DNA from: Candidatus Latescibacterota bacterium
GTDB lineage: Bacteria > Krumholzibacteriota > Krumholzibacteriia > WVZY01
Reading direction: 5' to 3'
Assembly: GCA_011772205.1 (NCBI GenBank)
Contig: WVZY01000031.1
Span: forward strand, 62,001 to 126,000
DNA length: 64,000 bases
Notes under the pieces: generated by a model
Database searches by the model: none
Told to the model about the DNA's origin: nothing
The model's input: only the letters and a program-made list of their open reading frames with translations
In this document: positions 45,801 to 53,892 of the stretch, piece by piece
Numbering within the stretch: the first letter of the stretch is position 1
Layout of the letters: each line of letters begins with the position of its first letter
Translations under genes and position numbers: made by a program

Positions 45801-45874
45801 ACGAGGTCCTCGATGGTGCTGGAGCCGGAGAGGAGCGAATAGTTCGAGTGAACGTGCAGATGGACAAAAGACAT
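42836..45874 (-). CDS. dnaE2: Error-prone DNA polymerase III alpha subunit (DnaE2/ImuC type)
   Basis: 1012 residues, shorter than replicative DnaE (about 1160). The N-terminal PHP domain begins FVHLHVHSNYSLLSG, and the polymerase active site PDFDLDFG holds Asp361, Asp363 and Asp365. The third carboxylate lies in LIKIDILGQKG. A helix-hairpin-helix and a C-terminal OB domain (EKDGRVMAFVTFSDERG) follow. It sits 29 bases after lexA on the same strand, so the damage response would control it. DnaE2 carries out translesion synthesis with ImuA and ImuB partners in other bacteria. A stand-alone replicative DnaE must be elsewhere. Confidence 0.93.
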   Translation of the reverse strand: MSFVHLHVHSNYSLLSGSSTIEDLVNGAAALGMESLALTDTNGMYATVPFIQACQKAGIKPIPGAEIACPEGSTAEKAVLLPRNRAGYSEICRLVTARHLDADFSLLEALEGVSENVFVLTRCENQLKRLSGRKHVYVALPSGVGHQGRQQRYYCRSLADRCGLRTVATNDVHFLKPDGHFIHRVLSAVRTGTTVGTLPEGAVAPPECYLKSAAEMRDVFRDFPESLRAAAEIAWACDVNLELGRSRPPRFPLPQGESAYSYLTALAFEGLRRRCGPFTREAHETLARELDVIERLKMASYFLVCWDIVRFAREKGVPSLGRGSAANSLVSYCLWITHVNPLEHNLFFERFLNLERGTPPDFDLDFGTEDREIVLDYLFEKYGRDHTAMVSTISTLRARSAVREVAKALGIPESEFGTVVKRIPHFSSAANLEEKLQQNPETRNLPVEDEPFNTILDVARRIAEFPRHVATHPCGIVISPEPITDFMPLQMGEKGLEVTQWTMYPVEDAGLIKIDILGQKGLAVISDTIRAVERNYGVSVNPESIDYLSDKKGKALMREGKTEGCFYIESPIMQQLFRQAKCDDFEVLTALSSIIRPGVSNYGGKQLYLKRYLGEEPVRYPHPSLEEVLEETFGCLIYQEQVIQVAVSMAGMTLAEADGLRVCMSKKRNWHKMESYKERFFQGAREKGIPEPVIEEVFSQIESFAGYAFCKAHSASFALESFESLYWRAHYPAEFMAAVLSNQGGYYSTMEYVEEARRMGLVILPPCVNKSDVAYTGKGRELRVGLMQVKGLRREVMEQIVSKRDAGGEYRSVENFLDRVAVTKREAEMLAKCGAMDTLGGRRPEILWQVAVTLERGDTTSEGLSTRRAVVEALPVLDDLTFEERMAYELECLDVCVSAHPFALFRSQIDRARRLRPIVDSTDVGSCDGQVIYCLGWEVTMKRVRTEKDGRVMAFVTFSDERGRIETTFFPDSYERCAEELFKGAGPFLLLGKVEVSMRVPNLLVERVALIR

Positions 45875-45903
45875 TGCGGACAGAAAACGTTTGCAGGGGC
45901 TGG

Positions 45904-46539
45904 CTATCGATAGCGCCTCAACAGTCCCACGACGATTCCTTGAATCTGCACGGCGCGCGCATTCCGTACAATCGGTGGGTGGGCCTCGTTGGCCGAGGCG
46001 AGCTCCACACTGCTTCCCCGCTGGTGGAACCGCTTCACCGTGGCCTCCCTGCCATCGATGAGAGCGATCACCAGCGCGCCGTTATCCGCCGTCTCCCTCT
46101 TTTCGACCACCAGCGTGTCGCCGTCCAGGATCCCTTCGTCTACCATCGAGTCGCCTTTCACATCGAGGGCGAACGTTTCCCCCCTCCCCAGAAGGGCCTC
46201 GGGCACCGAGATGTCTTCGGGGTCCGGGATGGCCTCGATGGGATTTCCCGCGGCGACGCGTCCCATCAGCGGTATGCGTGCGGCGGCGCGTTGCGCCAGG
46301 GCTGCAGGGGCAACCGAAAGCGAGCGGGATTGGTTCCATCCGCGGGCGAGATAACCTTTTTCAATCAGCCGCTCGATATGCTCGTGTACGGTGCTAACGG
46401 CAGACAGTCCCAGGTGTTCCCGTATCTCGTGAAGCGTCGGCGCGTACCCCTCGGTTTCGAGAAACAAACTGATAAAACTCAAAATCCTCCGCTGCTGCCG
46501 GGTGAGAACGGGCAGCGGTTTTTTCGGGGATTTCGGCAT
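45904..46539 (-). CDS. lexA: SOS-response repressor LexA
   Basis: 211 residues with an N-terminal winged helix (LTRQQRRILSFI, APTLHEIREHLG, STVHEHIERL) and a C-terminal S24 self-cleavage domain. The cleavage site Ala97-Gly98 lies in GRVAAGNP, the catalytic Ser131 in KGDSMVDEG and Lys169 in REATVKRF, so RecA-stimulated autocleavage should work. The ATG at 46539 has GGGGAGG seven bases upstream. An upstream ATG at 46584 is rejected because it falls before the predicted transcript start. The promoter at 46587-46615 carries the candidate operator, which implies autoregulation. dnaE2 follows in the same transcript. Confidence 0.96.
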   Translation of the reverse strand: MPKSPKKPLPVLTRQQRRILSFISLFLETEGYAPTLHEIREHLGLSAVSTVHEHIERLIEKGYLARGWNQSRSLSVAPAALAQRAAARIPLMGRVAAGNPIEAIPDPEDISVPEALLGRGETFALDVKGDSMVDEGILDGDTLVVEKRETADNGALVIALIDGREATVKRFHQRGSSVELASANEAHPPIVRNARAVQIQGIVVGLLRRYR

Positions 46540-46586
46540 TTTCGAACCTCCCCGTTCGGGCCTATGGAAACTCGACATCCTCAAGA

Positions 46587-46615
46587 AGCATAGGCGAAAG
46601 TAAACCGAAAGTCAA
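46587..46615 (-). promoter_or_regulatory. lexA promoter with candidate direct-repeat LexA operator
   Basis: On the minus strand, TTGACT (46610-46615) and TATGCT (46587-46592) are separated by 17 bases. The spacer contains TTTCG-GTTTAC-TTTCG, a direct repeat with an 11-base period. The 22 bases 46594-46615 match those upstream of the Y-family polymerase gene (52188-52209) at 21 positions. Occupation would block RNA polymerase. Confidence 0.75.
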
Positions 46616-46711
46616 GAGGAAAATATCATCCACGCACTTTAAGTGTTTGCTCTTTGTCATTGAAAATTAATGTACTATAGACTTTCGGGTTTGAGCTGCT
46701 TGTTGGATGAC

Positions 46712-47542
46712 TCAGGTGATGAGAGCGAGGAGGAGTATGAAAAGAATCGTCTGTGCAACGATGAGCCAACCGATCCGGCGCAACGAGATGTTCGCGAGCC
46801 GATCCGCGGCGACGAGAAGCGAGAGAACGAGCGTAGGAAGGAAAATGATGATGAAACGCGCGTGAGAGGGTGCGCTCAAGCCGAGACACAACAATCCCGC
46901 TGCCAGGAACAAATGGTAACCGATCAGCACTCCCCTGTCGCGCCGCTGGACCCGGTCAGCGAGAGATTTCGCTCTCATTCTCGCAATGTGATACCGGGCC
47001 ATGAGAATGCCGCTTGCAAAGAATGCGCAGCCAGCCGCCCAAAGAGCTCCAGCGGATGTAGACACCCCACATTCATAAAGGATGACTGTTAAGGGAGCGA
47101 CGGCGGCGAGACCGATCATTCCGGTCATGTGCGCAAGGAGCGATTGCTGCTTTCGAAGCCGGATGAGAATGATCTCTGCCAGGACAAATCCCGGCAAAAC
47201 AAGACTCCAAGCGATGATCGGGCGATAGCTCATCGAGGCGAGAAAAAGAAAGCACGCGCCCAAGGTAATAAAACACATCCCCCAAATTCTGTCGGAGCGA
47301 TCTCCCTTTTTACGCACTGTGAGAAGAACAATCGGATGCGCAAGATACAAGCTTGCCGAAGCGAGCAGCAGCAGGATCATGGGCCCAGTGATCGCCCCTA
47401 CAACGGCCACCGCTGAGAAGAATGATCCGATGAGAATCCCCCATGCACCATGCTCCCTCGGGAACGGTGGGACGCGTGAAGATCGGTTATGCGGAAGCAG
47501 CTTCGCGGCTCGACCAGAGGAATGCGAGAAACGCGATGACAT
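46712..47542 (-). CDS. YwiC-like family membrane protein
   Basis: 276 residues. FPREHGAWGILIGSF near the N-terminus is the YwiC-family signature, and eight or so membrane helices follow. The function of the family is not known; B. subtilis ywiC lies among anaerobic respiration genes. The start at 47542 overlaps the end of the upstream membrane aminopropyltransferase-like gene by 56 bases. No better start closer to the signature was found. Confidence 0.82.
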   Translation of the reverse strand: MSSRFSHSSGRAAKLLPHNRSSRVPPFPREHGAWGILIGSFFSAVAVVGAITGPMILLLLASASLYLAHPIVLLTVRKKGDRSDRIWGMCFITLGACFLFLASMSYRPIIAWSLVLPGFVLAEIILIRLRKQQSLLAHMTGMIGLAAVAPLTVILYECGVSTSAGALWAAGCAFFASGILMARYHIARMRAKSLADRVQRRDRGVLIGYHLFLAAGLLCLGLSAPSHARFIIIFLPTLVLSLLVAADRLANISLRRIGWLIVAQTILFILLLALIT

Positions 47543-49910
47543 AGCAAATGAAACCGACCCAGAACGATGCGGATATTCCCCAGCTCAAGGCGATCACGAC
47601 GGCAATCACCGAAGCGCAAACGGAGGTGGCTCCGTTGATCCCCCACAGCCAGGGGGTCAGCGAAGCGGATTTATTGGATGCGATCTTCATTCCGAGAGGA
47701 AAGGCCATCCCCATGAACACTCCAAGCGGGAACAGCAGCACGGCCGCGGAGACAATGCGAACCGGCGTCACCGCCCCTCTGGCAGCGTGGATCGCATAAG
47801 GGGTGGCGATACCGAAGATAACAAGGACGATCAGGAGAAGCAACAGCCGTGCAGCTCCCCGGCGGGAGAGCTGCTGGCCCCACAATGATTGCGTGAAGTA
47901 GCTCCCAATGCCACCGGATAGAAGCAGAGCAAACAGCACGACGGATAGACCGTACGTCGGATGCCCCAAAAATACGATGAGCCGCTGCAGCTGCGAGATT
48001 TCAACCAGCATGAATCCCAGTCCGATTGCAGCGAAAAAGATGAAATCCGCCCGGCAGTTCCTGAGACTGCGTTTATTCGCGGTTAACAGAAGCGGAACGA
48101 TGATGCAGAGAAACGTAAGTCCCAAAACAACGATGAGCAGGGACCCCAGGATCACGACGGCCATCAGGTTCGATTTCAGGATTTGCTTTTCCCAAAGATC
48201 GCTCCTGAACATATCCCGGAATCGGAGCATGTGGAAGAAGAATGGGCTGTCGTCTCTAGGAGGATCGATTTTCAGCGCAAAGCCGGTGGCGAAAGCATCG
48301 AGTCCCCTTCCCGAGGCGACCGTTTCGAAATCGGGAGAGATCGAAGCCCGCGGGCTCAGAACGAGATCGAATTTCAAGCTGTCGGCAAGCTCCTCGACCG
48401 CATCCAGGTCATGGGTCGTGAGCGGTTGCCTGCTGACGATGATCGTGCCGACGCCGATTTGAAATTCCGAGGCTTCCGAGAGGTGCGTATTCGCCAAGAT
48501 TACGATGTGATCTCTCGGATTCTCCACACCCAACTCAATGAGGGAGGCGGCAGCCAGCGACGTGAGCCTCAGCGTTTCACCGGGCTTATCACGCAGGTAC
48601 CACCTCGAGAACGTCAAAAGGCCGTCAGGTGTGAGGTGTTCCAAGAAGCTTTTCCACGCCTCTACGGTATAGACGGCGTTTTCTGTGAGGACAAACGCGC
48701 CTGCAGCCGTGGCCGCCCATGTGTCGATCAGCGACGACTGGATGATGTCAAAACGTTCGCTTTGCCTGGCGATGTAGCTTCGAGCTTCGTCATTCACAAC
48801 CTTGACGTTGGGATGTCGATCCAGGTGGCCGGAAAAGTCTCCATACCTTTCATTGACGATCTGAATGATGTCTTTGTTGATTTCGACACCCAAAACGGAT
48901 TTCTGATCGAATACGAGCGCCGATAGGATGTCTCTGCCACCACCGGAGCCTATGACCAATACCTTGGAATTTGGCCGAATGTAATGAGCGATGTTGGTGA
49001 TGTCGTATTTGAGATAATCCAAATTGCTCACGTCTCCGTTGAAGGCCGTGATCGGCGTGAACGCGGCCGCATCGATGTTCATGTGCAGCTGTTTGACTTT
49101 TGGAGCAGATGCGTAAACGGAGCTGAGTCCCCATCCGAATGGCGGTTCCAGCCGATCCGGATCGCCCCAGACTCTGATCCGTGAAAAAGAGTTCCACTTT
49201 ATGCAAAGCGATCGACTCTCCTGGCCGCCGCGAATCCATACCAATTGCAGAATCGGGCGATGCTTGTGGACCAGCGCCGTGTGGAAGATTCCAAAACATG
49301 CCAGCAAAACACTGATGACCACCGCAGCGCGGAGCAACCTTCGACGGCCCGCATCAACCGAGAAACACGCCGAACCGACGGCGGCAAGAAAAGCGACGGC
49401 TACTACCGCCGTTGGCCCATCAGTGATCTCGAGGATGTAAACAAGTAGAATACATCCTAACGCTGCGCCTGCCAGGTCCGCGGCGTATAGCCTGCTCACC
49501 TGGCGCGGGAATTTCGTCAGCGCCAAGCAGACACAGATACCGCAGAAAACGAATGGTATGGAGATCACTACGTAGGTGAGCGCCAATGAATACAACCGGA
49601 CAGCCGAAAAGAATGGTGTGTACCTGACGAGAGGGATGCTCAGGTAGGTCAAGAAGCTGAACACAATCGAAACAGCGAACAACAGTGAGCTGAGAGAAAG
49701 GTGAAACTTGGCACGATCTTCTGTAAAAAAGCTGGGGATCAGGTAAACCAGTAATGCCCCGATCGTCATCCCGAACATTGCGACGGATATGGCTACAAAG
49801 GCAAGATGGTACCACATCGTCACGCTGAAAATTCGCGTAAGCAGAATTTCATACATCAGCATCGCTAGAGTGACGAGGAACAGACCGAAGTATGTGGTTT
49901 TTCTGACCAT
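47487..49910 (-). CDS. Membrane protein with fused spermidine-synthase-like methyltransferase fold
   Basis: 807 residues from the ATG at 49910, which follows GGAAGGGAG. An N-terminal block of six or seven membrane helices is followed by a spermidine synthase-like Rossmann domain at about 290-560 (motif I KVLVIGSGGGRDILSAL, then VLGVEINKDI), and by a second membrane block. Such fused MFS/spermidine synthase-like proteins are widespread in uncultured bacteria with unproven function. The usual aminopropyltransferase Asp-Asp motif is not evident, so a different substrate is likely. It may be cotranscribed with the YwiC-like gene. Confidence 0.85.
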   Translation of the reverse strand: MVRKTTYFGLFLVTLAMLMYEILLTRIFSVTMWYHLAFVAISVAMFGMTIGALLVYLIPSFFTEDRAKFHLSLSSLLFAVSIVFSFLTYLSIPLVRYTPFFSAVRLYSLALTYVVISIPFVFCGICVCLALTKFPRQVSRLYAADLAGAALGCILLVYILEITDGPTAVVAVAFLAAVGSACFSVDAGRRRLLRAAVVISVLLACFGIFHTALVHKHRPILQLVWIRGGQESRSLCIKWNSFSRIRVWGDPDRLEPPFGWGLSSVYASAPKVKQLHMNIDAAAFTPITAFNGDVSNLDYLKYDITNIAHYIRPNSKVLVIGSGGGRDILSALVFDQKSVLGVEINKDIIQIVNERYGDFSGHLDRHPNVKVVNDEARSYIARQSERFDIIQSSLIDTWAATAAGAFVLTENAVYTVEAWKSFLEHLTPDGLLTFSRWYLRDKPGETLRLTSLAAASLIELGVENPRDHIVILANTHLSEASEFQIGVGTIIVSRQPLTTHDLDAVEELADSLKFDLVLSPRASISPDFETVASGRGLDAFATGFALKIDPPRDDSPFFFHMLRFRDMFRSDLWEKQILKSNLMAVVILGSLLIVVLGLTFLCIIVPLLLTANKRSLRNCRADFIFFAAIGLGFMLVEISQLQRLIVFLGHPTYGLSVVLFALLLSGGIGSYFTQSLWGQQLSRRGAARLLLLLIVLVIFGIATPYAIHAARGAVTPVRIVSAAVLLFPLGVFMGMAFPLGMKIASNKSASLTPWLWGINGATSVCASVIAVVIALSWGISASFWVGFICYVIAFLAFLWSSREAASA

Positions 49911-50024
49911 GCTCCCTTCCCTGAGTTTCAGCATGCTTCAATCTTAATTCATCGAAGGCCGCAGCAATCCCCTGCTGCCGTATCTGCTGAAAACAGCCAT
50001 TATAGAACGCAGCGGTGACGGAGT

Positions 50025-50486
50025 CTATGACTTACTGGGATTATCCGTTACGAGGATATTGGACAGCCGAAGCCCTCTGGCTTCGGTTTCGGCAATCAAT
50101 TTTTCGAGTGTGGTTGTATCGAAGAACTCCCTGCACTCTTCCCTTTGTTCTTTCCAGTGATCGTGAACCGGGCAGGGGTTATTGTCATCGCACTTTTCGA
50201 GCCCCAACACGCATTCCTCGAAAATAGCCGGGCCGTCGATTGCCAAGACAATCTCGGCAAGCGAGATCGCGCTCTTGGGTCTGGCCAGAGTGATACCTCC
50301 ATTGGGGCCTCTAAAGGAAAGCAGGATGTTTCGGGCCGTCAGGACCTGAAGGATCTTTGTGAGAAAGTGAAACGAGATACCGAGTTTTTCAGAGATTTCG
50401 CGTATCGGAACGAATTTGTCGGCTGGCTGGGAAGCGAGATAGAGGGCGGCCCGAATGGCATAACTGCAGGTTTTCGAAATAATCAT
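50025..50486 (-). CDS. Rrf2-family transcriptional regulator, iron-sulfur type
   Basis: 153 residues with the winged helix MIISKTCSYAIRAALYLA, then VPIREISEKLGISFHFLTKIL. The three cysteines Cys92, Cys99 and Cys105 (ECVLGLEKCDDNNPCPVH) are spaced as in IscR and NsrR, so an Fe-S cluster that senses iron-sulfur status, oxygen or nitric oxide is expected. No isc or suf genes are in the window. Its target is unknown; the dehydrogenases and cytochromes on its right are candidates. Confidence 0.9.
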   Translation of the reverse strand: MIISKTCSYAIRAALYLASQPADKFVPIREISEKLGISFHFLTKILQVLTARNILLSFRGPNGGITLARPKSAISLAEIVLAIDGPAIFEECVLGLEKCDDNNPCPVHDHWKEQREECREFFDTTTLEKLIAETEARGLRLSNILVTDNPSKS

Positions 50487-50954
50487 TACTCCATGTCCTT
50501 TTCAGCAGCCCTCCATTTGTAAAATCCCACGCGCCCTGCCGAGTGTCAAGCAAAATTCGTGAAACAATTATTCAACTCTTCGACGTCGTCGCGACAGCCA
50601 ATGCTTCGAGGTGTCCCTTGGTCGGCTTAGAACAGAACACGCATTGTTGATGATAAAACATACAGGCGGTGAACGGTTTCGTTTCTTTTTATCGCTTTTC
50701 ATCCCCTGTTTCTCCCTTACTGTTCACAACGTCACCTCCAACCTCTCCGCTGGAGGATTCCGCTGCCAAGATTACGGTTTGAAATGTTGTAAACAAAATA
50801 CTGTCTGCAAAACCGAATTGCAGCGGCGATGCAAACGGCGATTGGAGCCAACGACATCTCGCAGCAGCTCAATTGCTATTCACTTTGGGGGAGGTATTGC
50901 ATTGCGCTTCGATGTCGAAAGGTTAGAAAAAGCGCCCGCCGTTCTCCGCTGGCA
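50487..50954. other. Intergenic region of 468 bases without a clear gene
   Basis: Open frames here have no family pattern. The part at 50540-50566 is AT-rich upstream of the Rrf2 gene and carries CGAGTGTCAAGCAAA, which resembles a site near 58233. A TTGACA on the minus strand (50543-50548) could be the Rrf2 promoter -35, but its -10 is poor. Confidence 0.35.
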
Positions 50955-52160
50955 TCACCGCAACACTGCATTCGCAGCGGCTTCGTCTTCATCTGGAGCG
51001 AATGTTTTTCCAAAACACAGAATCTTCTCTCCGGGGTATTTCTCCCGGACCATGTCGCAAGCGCGGTAAAGCCGAGCAAGTTTGCCATTCTCGCATTGGA
51101 AGAGATCCATCTGTTCGGTTAGCGGCACAGGACGCGCCGCCGCAAGGTGGAGAGCCCTTACCTTTACTCGGCGGGTGTATGCTCGTTTGAGGAGGATCAC
51201 CGCTTCTTCGTAAAGGCGCCGGTCGGAATGGCACACCTCACCGAGCCGCGCCCCATGCGTTGCCTCGTAGCCATCGGTATACGACAGCCGGAGCCGGAGC
51301 TTCCGTGCCCCCTGACCTCTCCGGCGAAGCTCCCTGCCCAACGCCTCCGAGAGCATGTATAGCTCGGCATCGATGCGAGAGAGCTCGACCATGTCGTTTC
51401 GAAATGTGATCCCCTTTTCTACGATTTCCCCGTCCCCGTCCGACCGTACACGCCGGTTGTCCATGCCGCCCGCTCTCTCGACGAGCGTCTTTCCAAAAGA
51501 CCCCAGAACACACTCGGCAAGCGGCGGCGGCACCTGCGAAAGTGCCCCGATCGTTTTGATTCCCAGCGAAGAGAGTGTCTCCCGGTGCGACGGACGTATG
51601 CCGGGAAGCCAAGAGAGGGGAAAGGGCGCGAGAAACTCGCGCTCTTCCCCGGCCGAGACGGTGACAATCCCTCCGCGCTTGGCGACCTTCGAGGCGACCT
51701 GGCTAACGAGTTTGTTGGGGCCGAGCCCCAGTGACACGGTCAAGCGCGGTGCGGCGGCCAGCTTTTTCTGCACCCGCCAGGCGGTGTCCTTCACCTCACC
51801 GAAGAGCCGTGCGCAGCCCGTGTAGTCCATAAAACCCTCATCCAAGGACACTGGCTCAACGAGCGGGCTGTAGCGCCTCACAAGCGAAAAGAGGGCGTCT
51901 GACGCTCGGCGGAACAGAGCCCAGTCAACCTGAACGAAAGCCGCGCTGGGAGAAAGCCGCCGGGCCTGAGGTATCGTAAGTCCCGGATGGATTCCCTCGG
52001 CCCGTGCTTCGTACGACGCGGCCAGAACGACCCCGCGGCTGGAGAGGTGCCCGACGACGACCGGGCGAGACTTCAGCGCGGGGTCTCGGAGCCGAACGAC
52101 GGAGGCAAAAAAGTCGTCGCTGTTTATGTAAATGATCTCGCGGGCATTAGAGAACTTCAT
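50955..52160 (-). CDS. Y-family DNA polymerase (DinB/ImuB-like) with an altered active site
   Basis: 401 residues. The fold is complete: palm start REIIYINSDDFFASV, SLDEGFMDYT with Asp107 and Glu108, a helix-hairpin-helix (LSSLGIKTIGALSQ) and a little-finger domain. In working Pol IV the first block reads hhDMDxFF; here the first carboxylate is Asn13, while Asp15 and Asp16 follow. The C-terminal QMDLF (350-354) is a normal beta-clamp motif. ImuB proteins lose catalytic carboxylates but bind the clamp, so this may be an intermediate. The ATG at 52160 follows GGAGG and matches the promoter at 52180-52208. Confidence 0.9.
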   Translation of the reverse strand: MKFSNAREIIYINSDDFFASVVRLRDPALKSRPVVVGHLSSRGVVLAASYEARAEGIHPGLTIPQARRLSPSAAFVQVDWALFRRASDALFSLVRRYSPLVEPVSLDEGFMDYTGCARLFGEVKDTAWRVQKKLAAAPRLTVSLGLGPNKLVSQVASKVAKRGGIVTVSAGEEREFLAPFPLSWLPGIRPSHRETLSSLGIKTIGALSQVPPPLAECVLGSFGKTLVERAGGMDNRRVRSDGDGEIVEKGITFRNDMVELSRIDAELYMLSEALGRELRRRGQGARKLRLRLSYTDGYEATHGARLGEVCHSDRRLYEEAVILLKRAYTRRVKVRALHLAAARPVPLTEQMDLFQCENGKLARLYRACDMVREKYPGEKILCFGKTFAPDEDEAAANAVLR

Positions 52161-52179
52161 GGAGAACCTCCACGCTTCG

Positions 52180-52208
52180 ATTATAACCGAAACTAAACCG
52201 AAAGTCAA
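52180..52208 (-). promoter_or_regulatory. Y-polymerase promoter with candidate LexA operator
   Basis: On the minus strand TTGACT (52203-52208) and a perfect TATAAT (52180-52185) are 17 bases apart. The spacer carries TTTCG-GTTTAG-TTTCG, the same direct repeat with an 11-base period as at lexA. The predicted transcript start leaves a leader of about 12 bases containing GGAGG. Confidence 0.75.
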
Positions 52209-52428
52209 GCCGCACCAATTCCCCGGCGTTTTTTAAAGATATGCTCCCATGCGGTTGCTTCACGGCATCGGCTTGAAAATTCGCCCGCAAACGAATGCAC
52301 ACACAAAGCCGCTGCGATGAATAAGCGAGGCATTCAATGGCTCGATGAATCCACCTAGACTTTTGCTTTTTTATCACATAAATTGGCAATTAAAATTTCC
52401 CGAGTTGTTCACATTGCAGGGAGAACAT

Positions 52429-53838
52429 ATGAACAGGCACTCATCATTCGATCCCGTCACGGATGACATCATTACAGCTTTAAAAAAAGCTGTTGGCAAA
52501 GAAAACGTCCAAACCGATGCGGAAGCATTGGAACTGTGCGCCTCGGATGAAACCGAAGATTTGGCATTTCAACCGGAGGTCGTAGCCAGTCCTGAGACTG
52601 CCGAAGGGGTTTGCCGCATCCTCCGCATCGCATGGGAAAACAACATACCGGTGACACCAAGGGGTGGCGGCACGGGGCTGTCCGGAGGAGCCCTGCCTGT
52701 TTGCGGCGGCATCGTGCTTTCGACGATGAAGCTCAACCGGATTCTCGAAATCGACCAGAAAAATCTCATGGCGGTGGTCGAGCCCGGCGTCATAACGCAG
52801 GAATTTCAAGAAGAAGTCGAAAAAGTAGGGCTTTTCTACCCGCCGGATCCGGCAAGCCGCGGGAGTTGTTTCCTGGGTGGTAACCTAGCGGAGTGCGCTG
52901 GAGGACCCCGCGCAGTCAAATACGGAGTCACCAAAGATTATGTTACCGGTGTCGAAGCGGTGATGCCCGACGGAACGTTGATTCATCACGGCGGGAAACT
53001 GCTAAAGAATGTGACCGGTTATAATCTCACGCAGCTGATCATCGGGTCCGAAGGAACCCTCGCCGTCATCACCAAGATCTACCTGAAGCTCCTACCTCTC
53101 CCCCGTTACCGCCAGACATTGCTCATTCCTTTTGCCTCTCTCGAAGCATCCGCTCAAACAGTGCCTGCCATCATGAACGCAGGGATCGTTCCATCAGCGC
53201 TCGAGCTGATGGAGAGGGATGCAGTCAAGATGGCTGAGAAGCATCTATCGACCACTTTTCCGAGCAGCGATGCCGCAGCCCATCTGCTCATCGAAATCGA
53301 CGGCAACGATATATCGACTATCGAAAAGGCGAGTGAACAGGTATGCGAGATTGCTTTGAAGGAGGGGGCCACCGATGTGCTTCTGGCCGATACATCGGCC
53401 AAGCAACAAGAGCTGTGGGACCTCCGGCGGGCGCTTGGAGAGGCGGTTAAATCAGTATCGATTTACAAAGAAGAAGACACCGTAGTCCCTAGGTACAACC
53501 TGGTTCCGCTCTTGCTCGGCGTCAAAGAGATCTCGAAGCGCTACGGCATCACAACGGTTTGTTACGGCCATGCGGGCGACGGAAACCTTCATGTGAATAT
53601 TCTCAAAATGGACATGAGTGAAACGGAATGGACCGATAACCTGGACCCGGCGATCGAAGAGATCTTCAAGCTCACCGTTTCCCTCGGTGGCATGATTTCG
53701 GGCGAGCACGGGATCGGGTACGTCCAGCGAAAATACCTTCCGCTTGCGATCAGCGAAACCGAACTCGACTTGATGAAGCGGCTCAAGCAAGTCTTCGACA
53801 AGAAGGGAATCCTTAATCCGAGCAAGATATTTCCTTGA
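52429..53838 (+). CDS. FAD-binding oxidoreductase, GlcD/lactate dehydrogenase type
   Basis: 469 residues. A PCMH-type FAD domain (TPRGGGTGLSGGALP, then GSCFLGGNLAECAGG and NVTGYNLTQLIIGSEG) is followed by the C-terminal cap with YGHAGDGNLHVNI and SGEHGIGYVQRKYL. Such enzymes oxidise glycolate, D-lactate or other 2-hydroxy acids and pass electrons to an iron-sulfur partner. The EMO/HdrD-like protein at 54775 could be that partner (inference). The start at 52429 has GGGAG upstream; the longer frame to 52345 lacks one. Confidence 0.92.
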   Translation: MNRHSSFDPVTDDIITALKKAVGKENVQTDAEALELCASDETEDLAFQPEVVASPETAEGVCRILRIAWENNIPVTPRGGGTGLSGGALPVCGGIVLSTMKLNRILEIDQKNLMAVVEPGVITQEFQEEVEKVGLFYPPDPASRGSCFLGGNLAECAGGPRAVKYGVTKDYVTGVEAVMPDGTLIHHGGKLLKNVTGYNLTQLIIGSEGTLAVITKIYLKLLPLPRYRQTLLIPFASLEASAQTVPAIMNAGIVPSALELMERDAVKMAEKHLSTTFPSSDAAAHLLIEIDGNDISTIEKASEQVCEIALKEGATDVLLADTSAKQQELWDLRRALGEAVKSVSIYKEEDTVVPRYNLVPLLLGVKEISKRYGITTVCYGHAGDGNLHVNILKMDMSETEWTDNLDPAIEEIFKLTVSLGGMISGEHGIGYVQRKYLPLAISETELDLMKRLKQVFDKKGILNPSKIFP

Positions 53839-53892
53839 ACTGCGGAGAATAAGAGGCTGTTACAGTACGGGGAGAGATCCGGAATTTAATAT

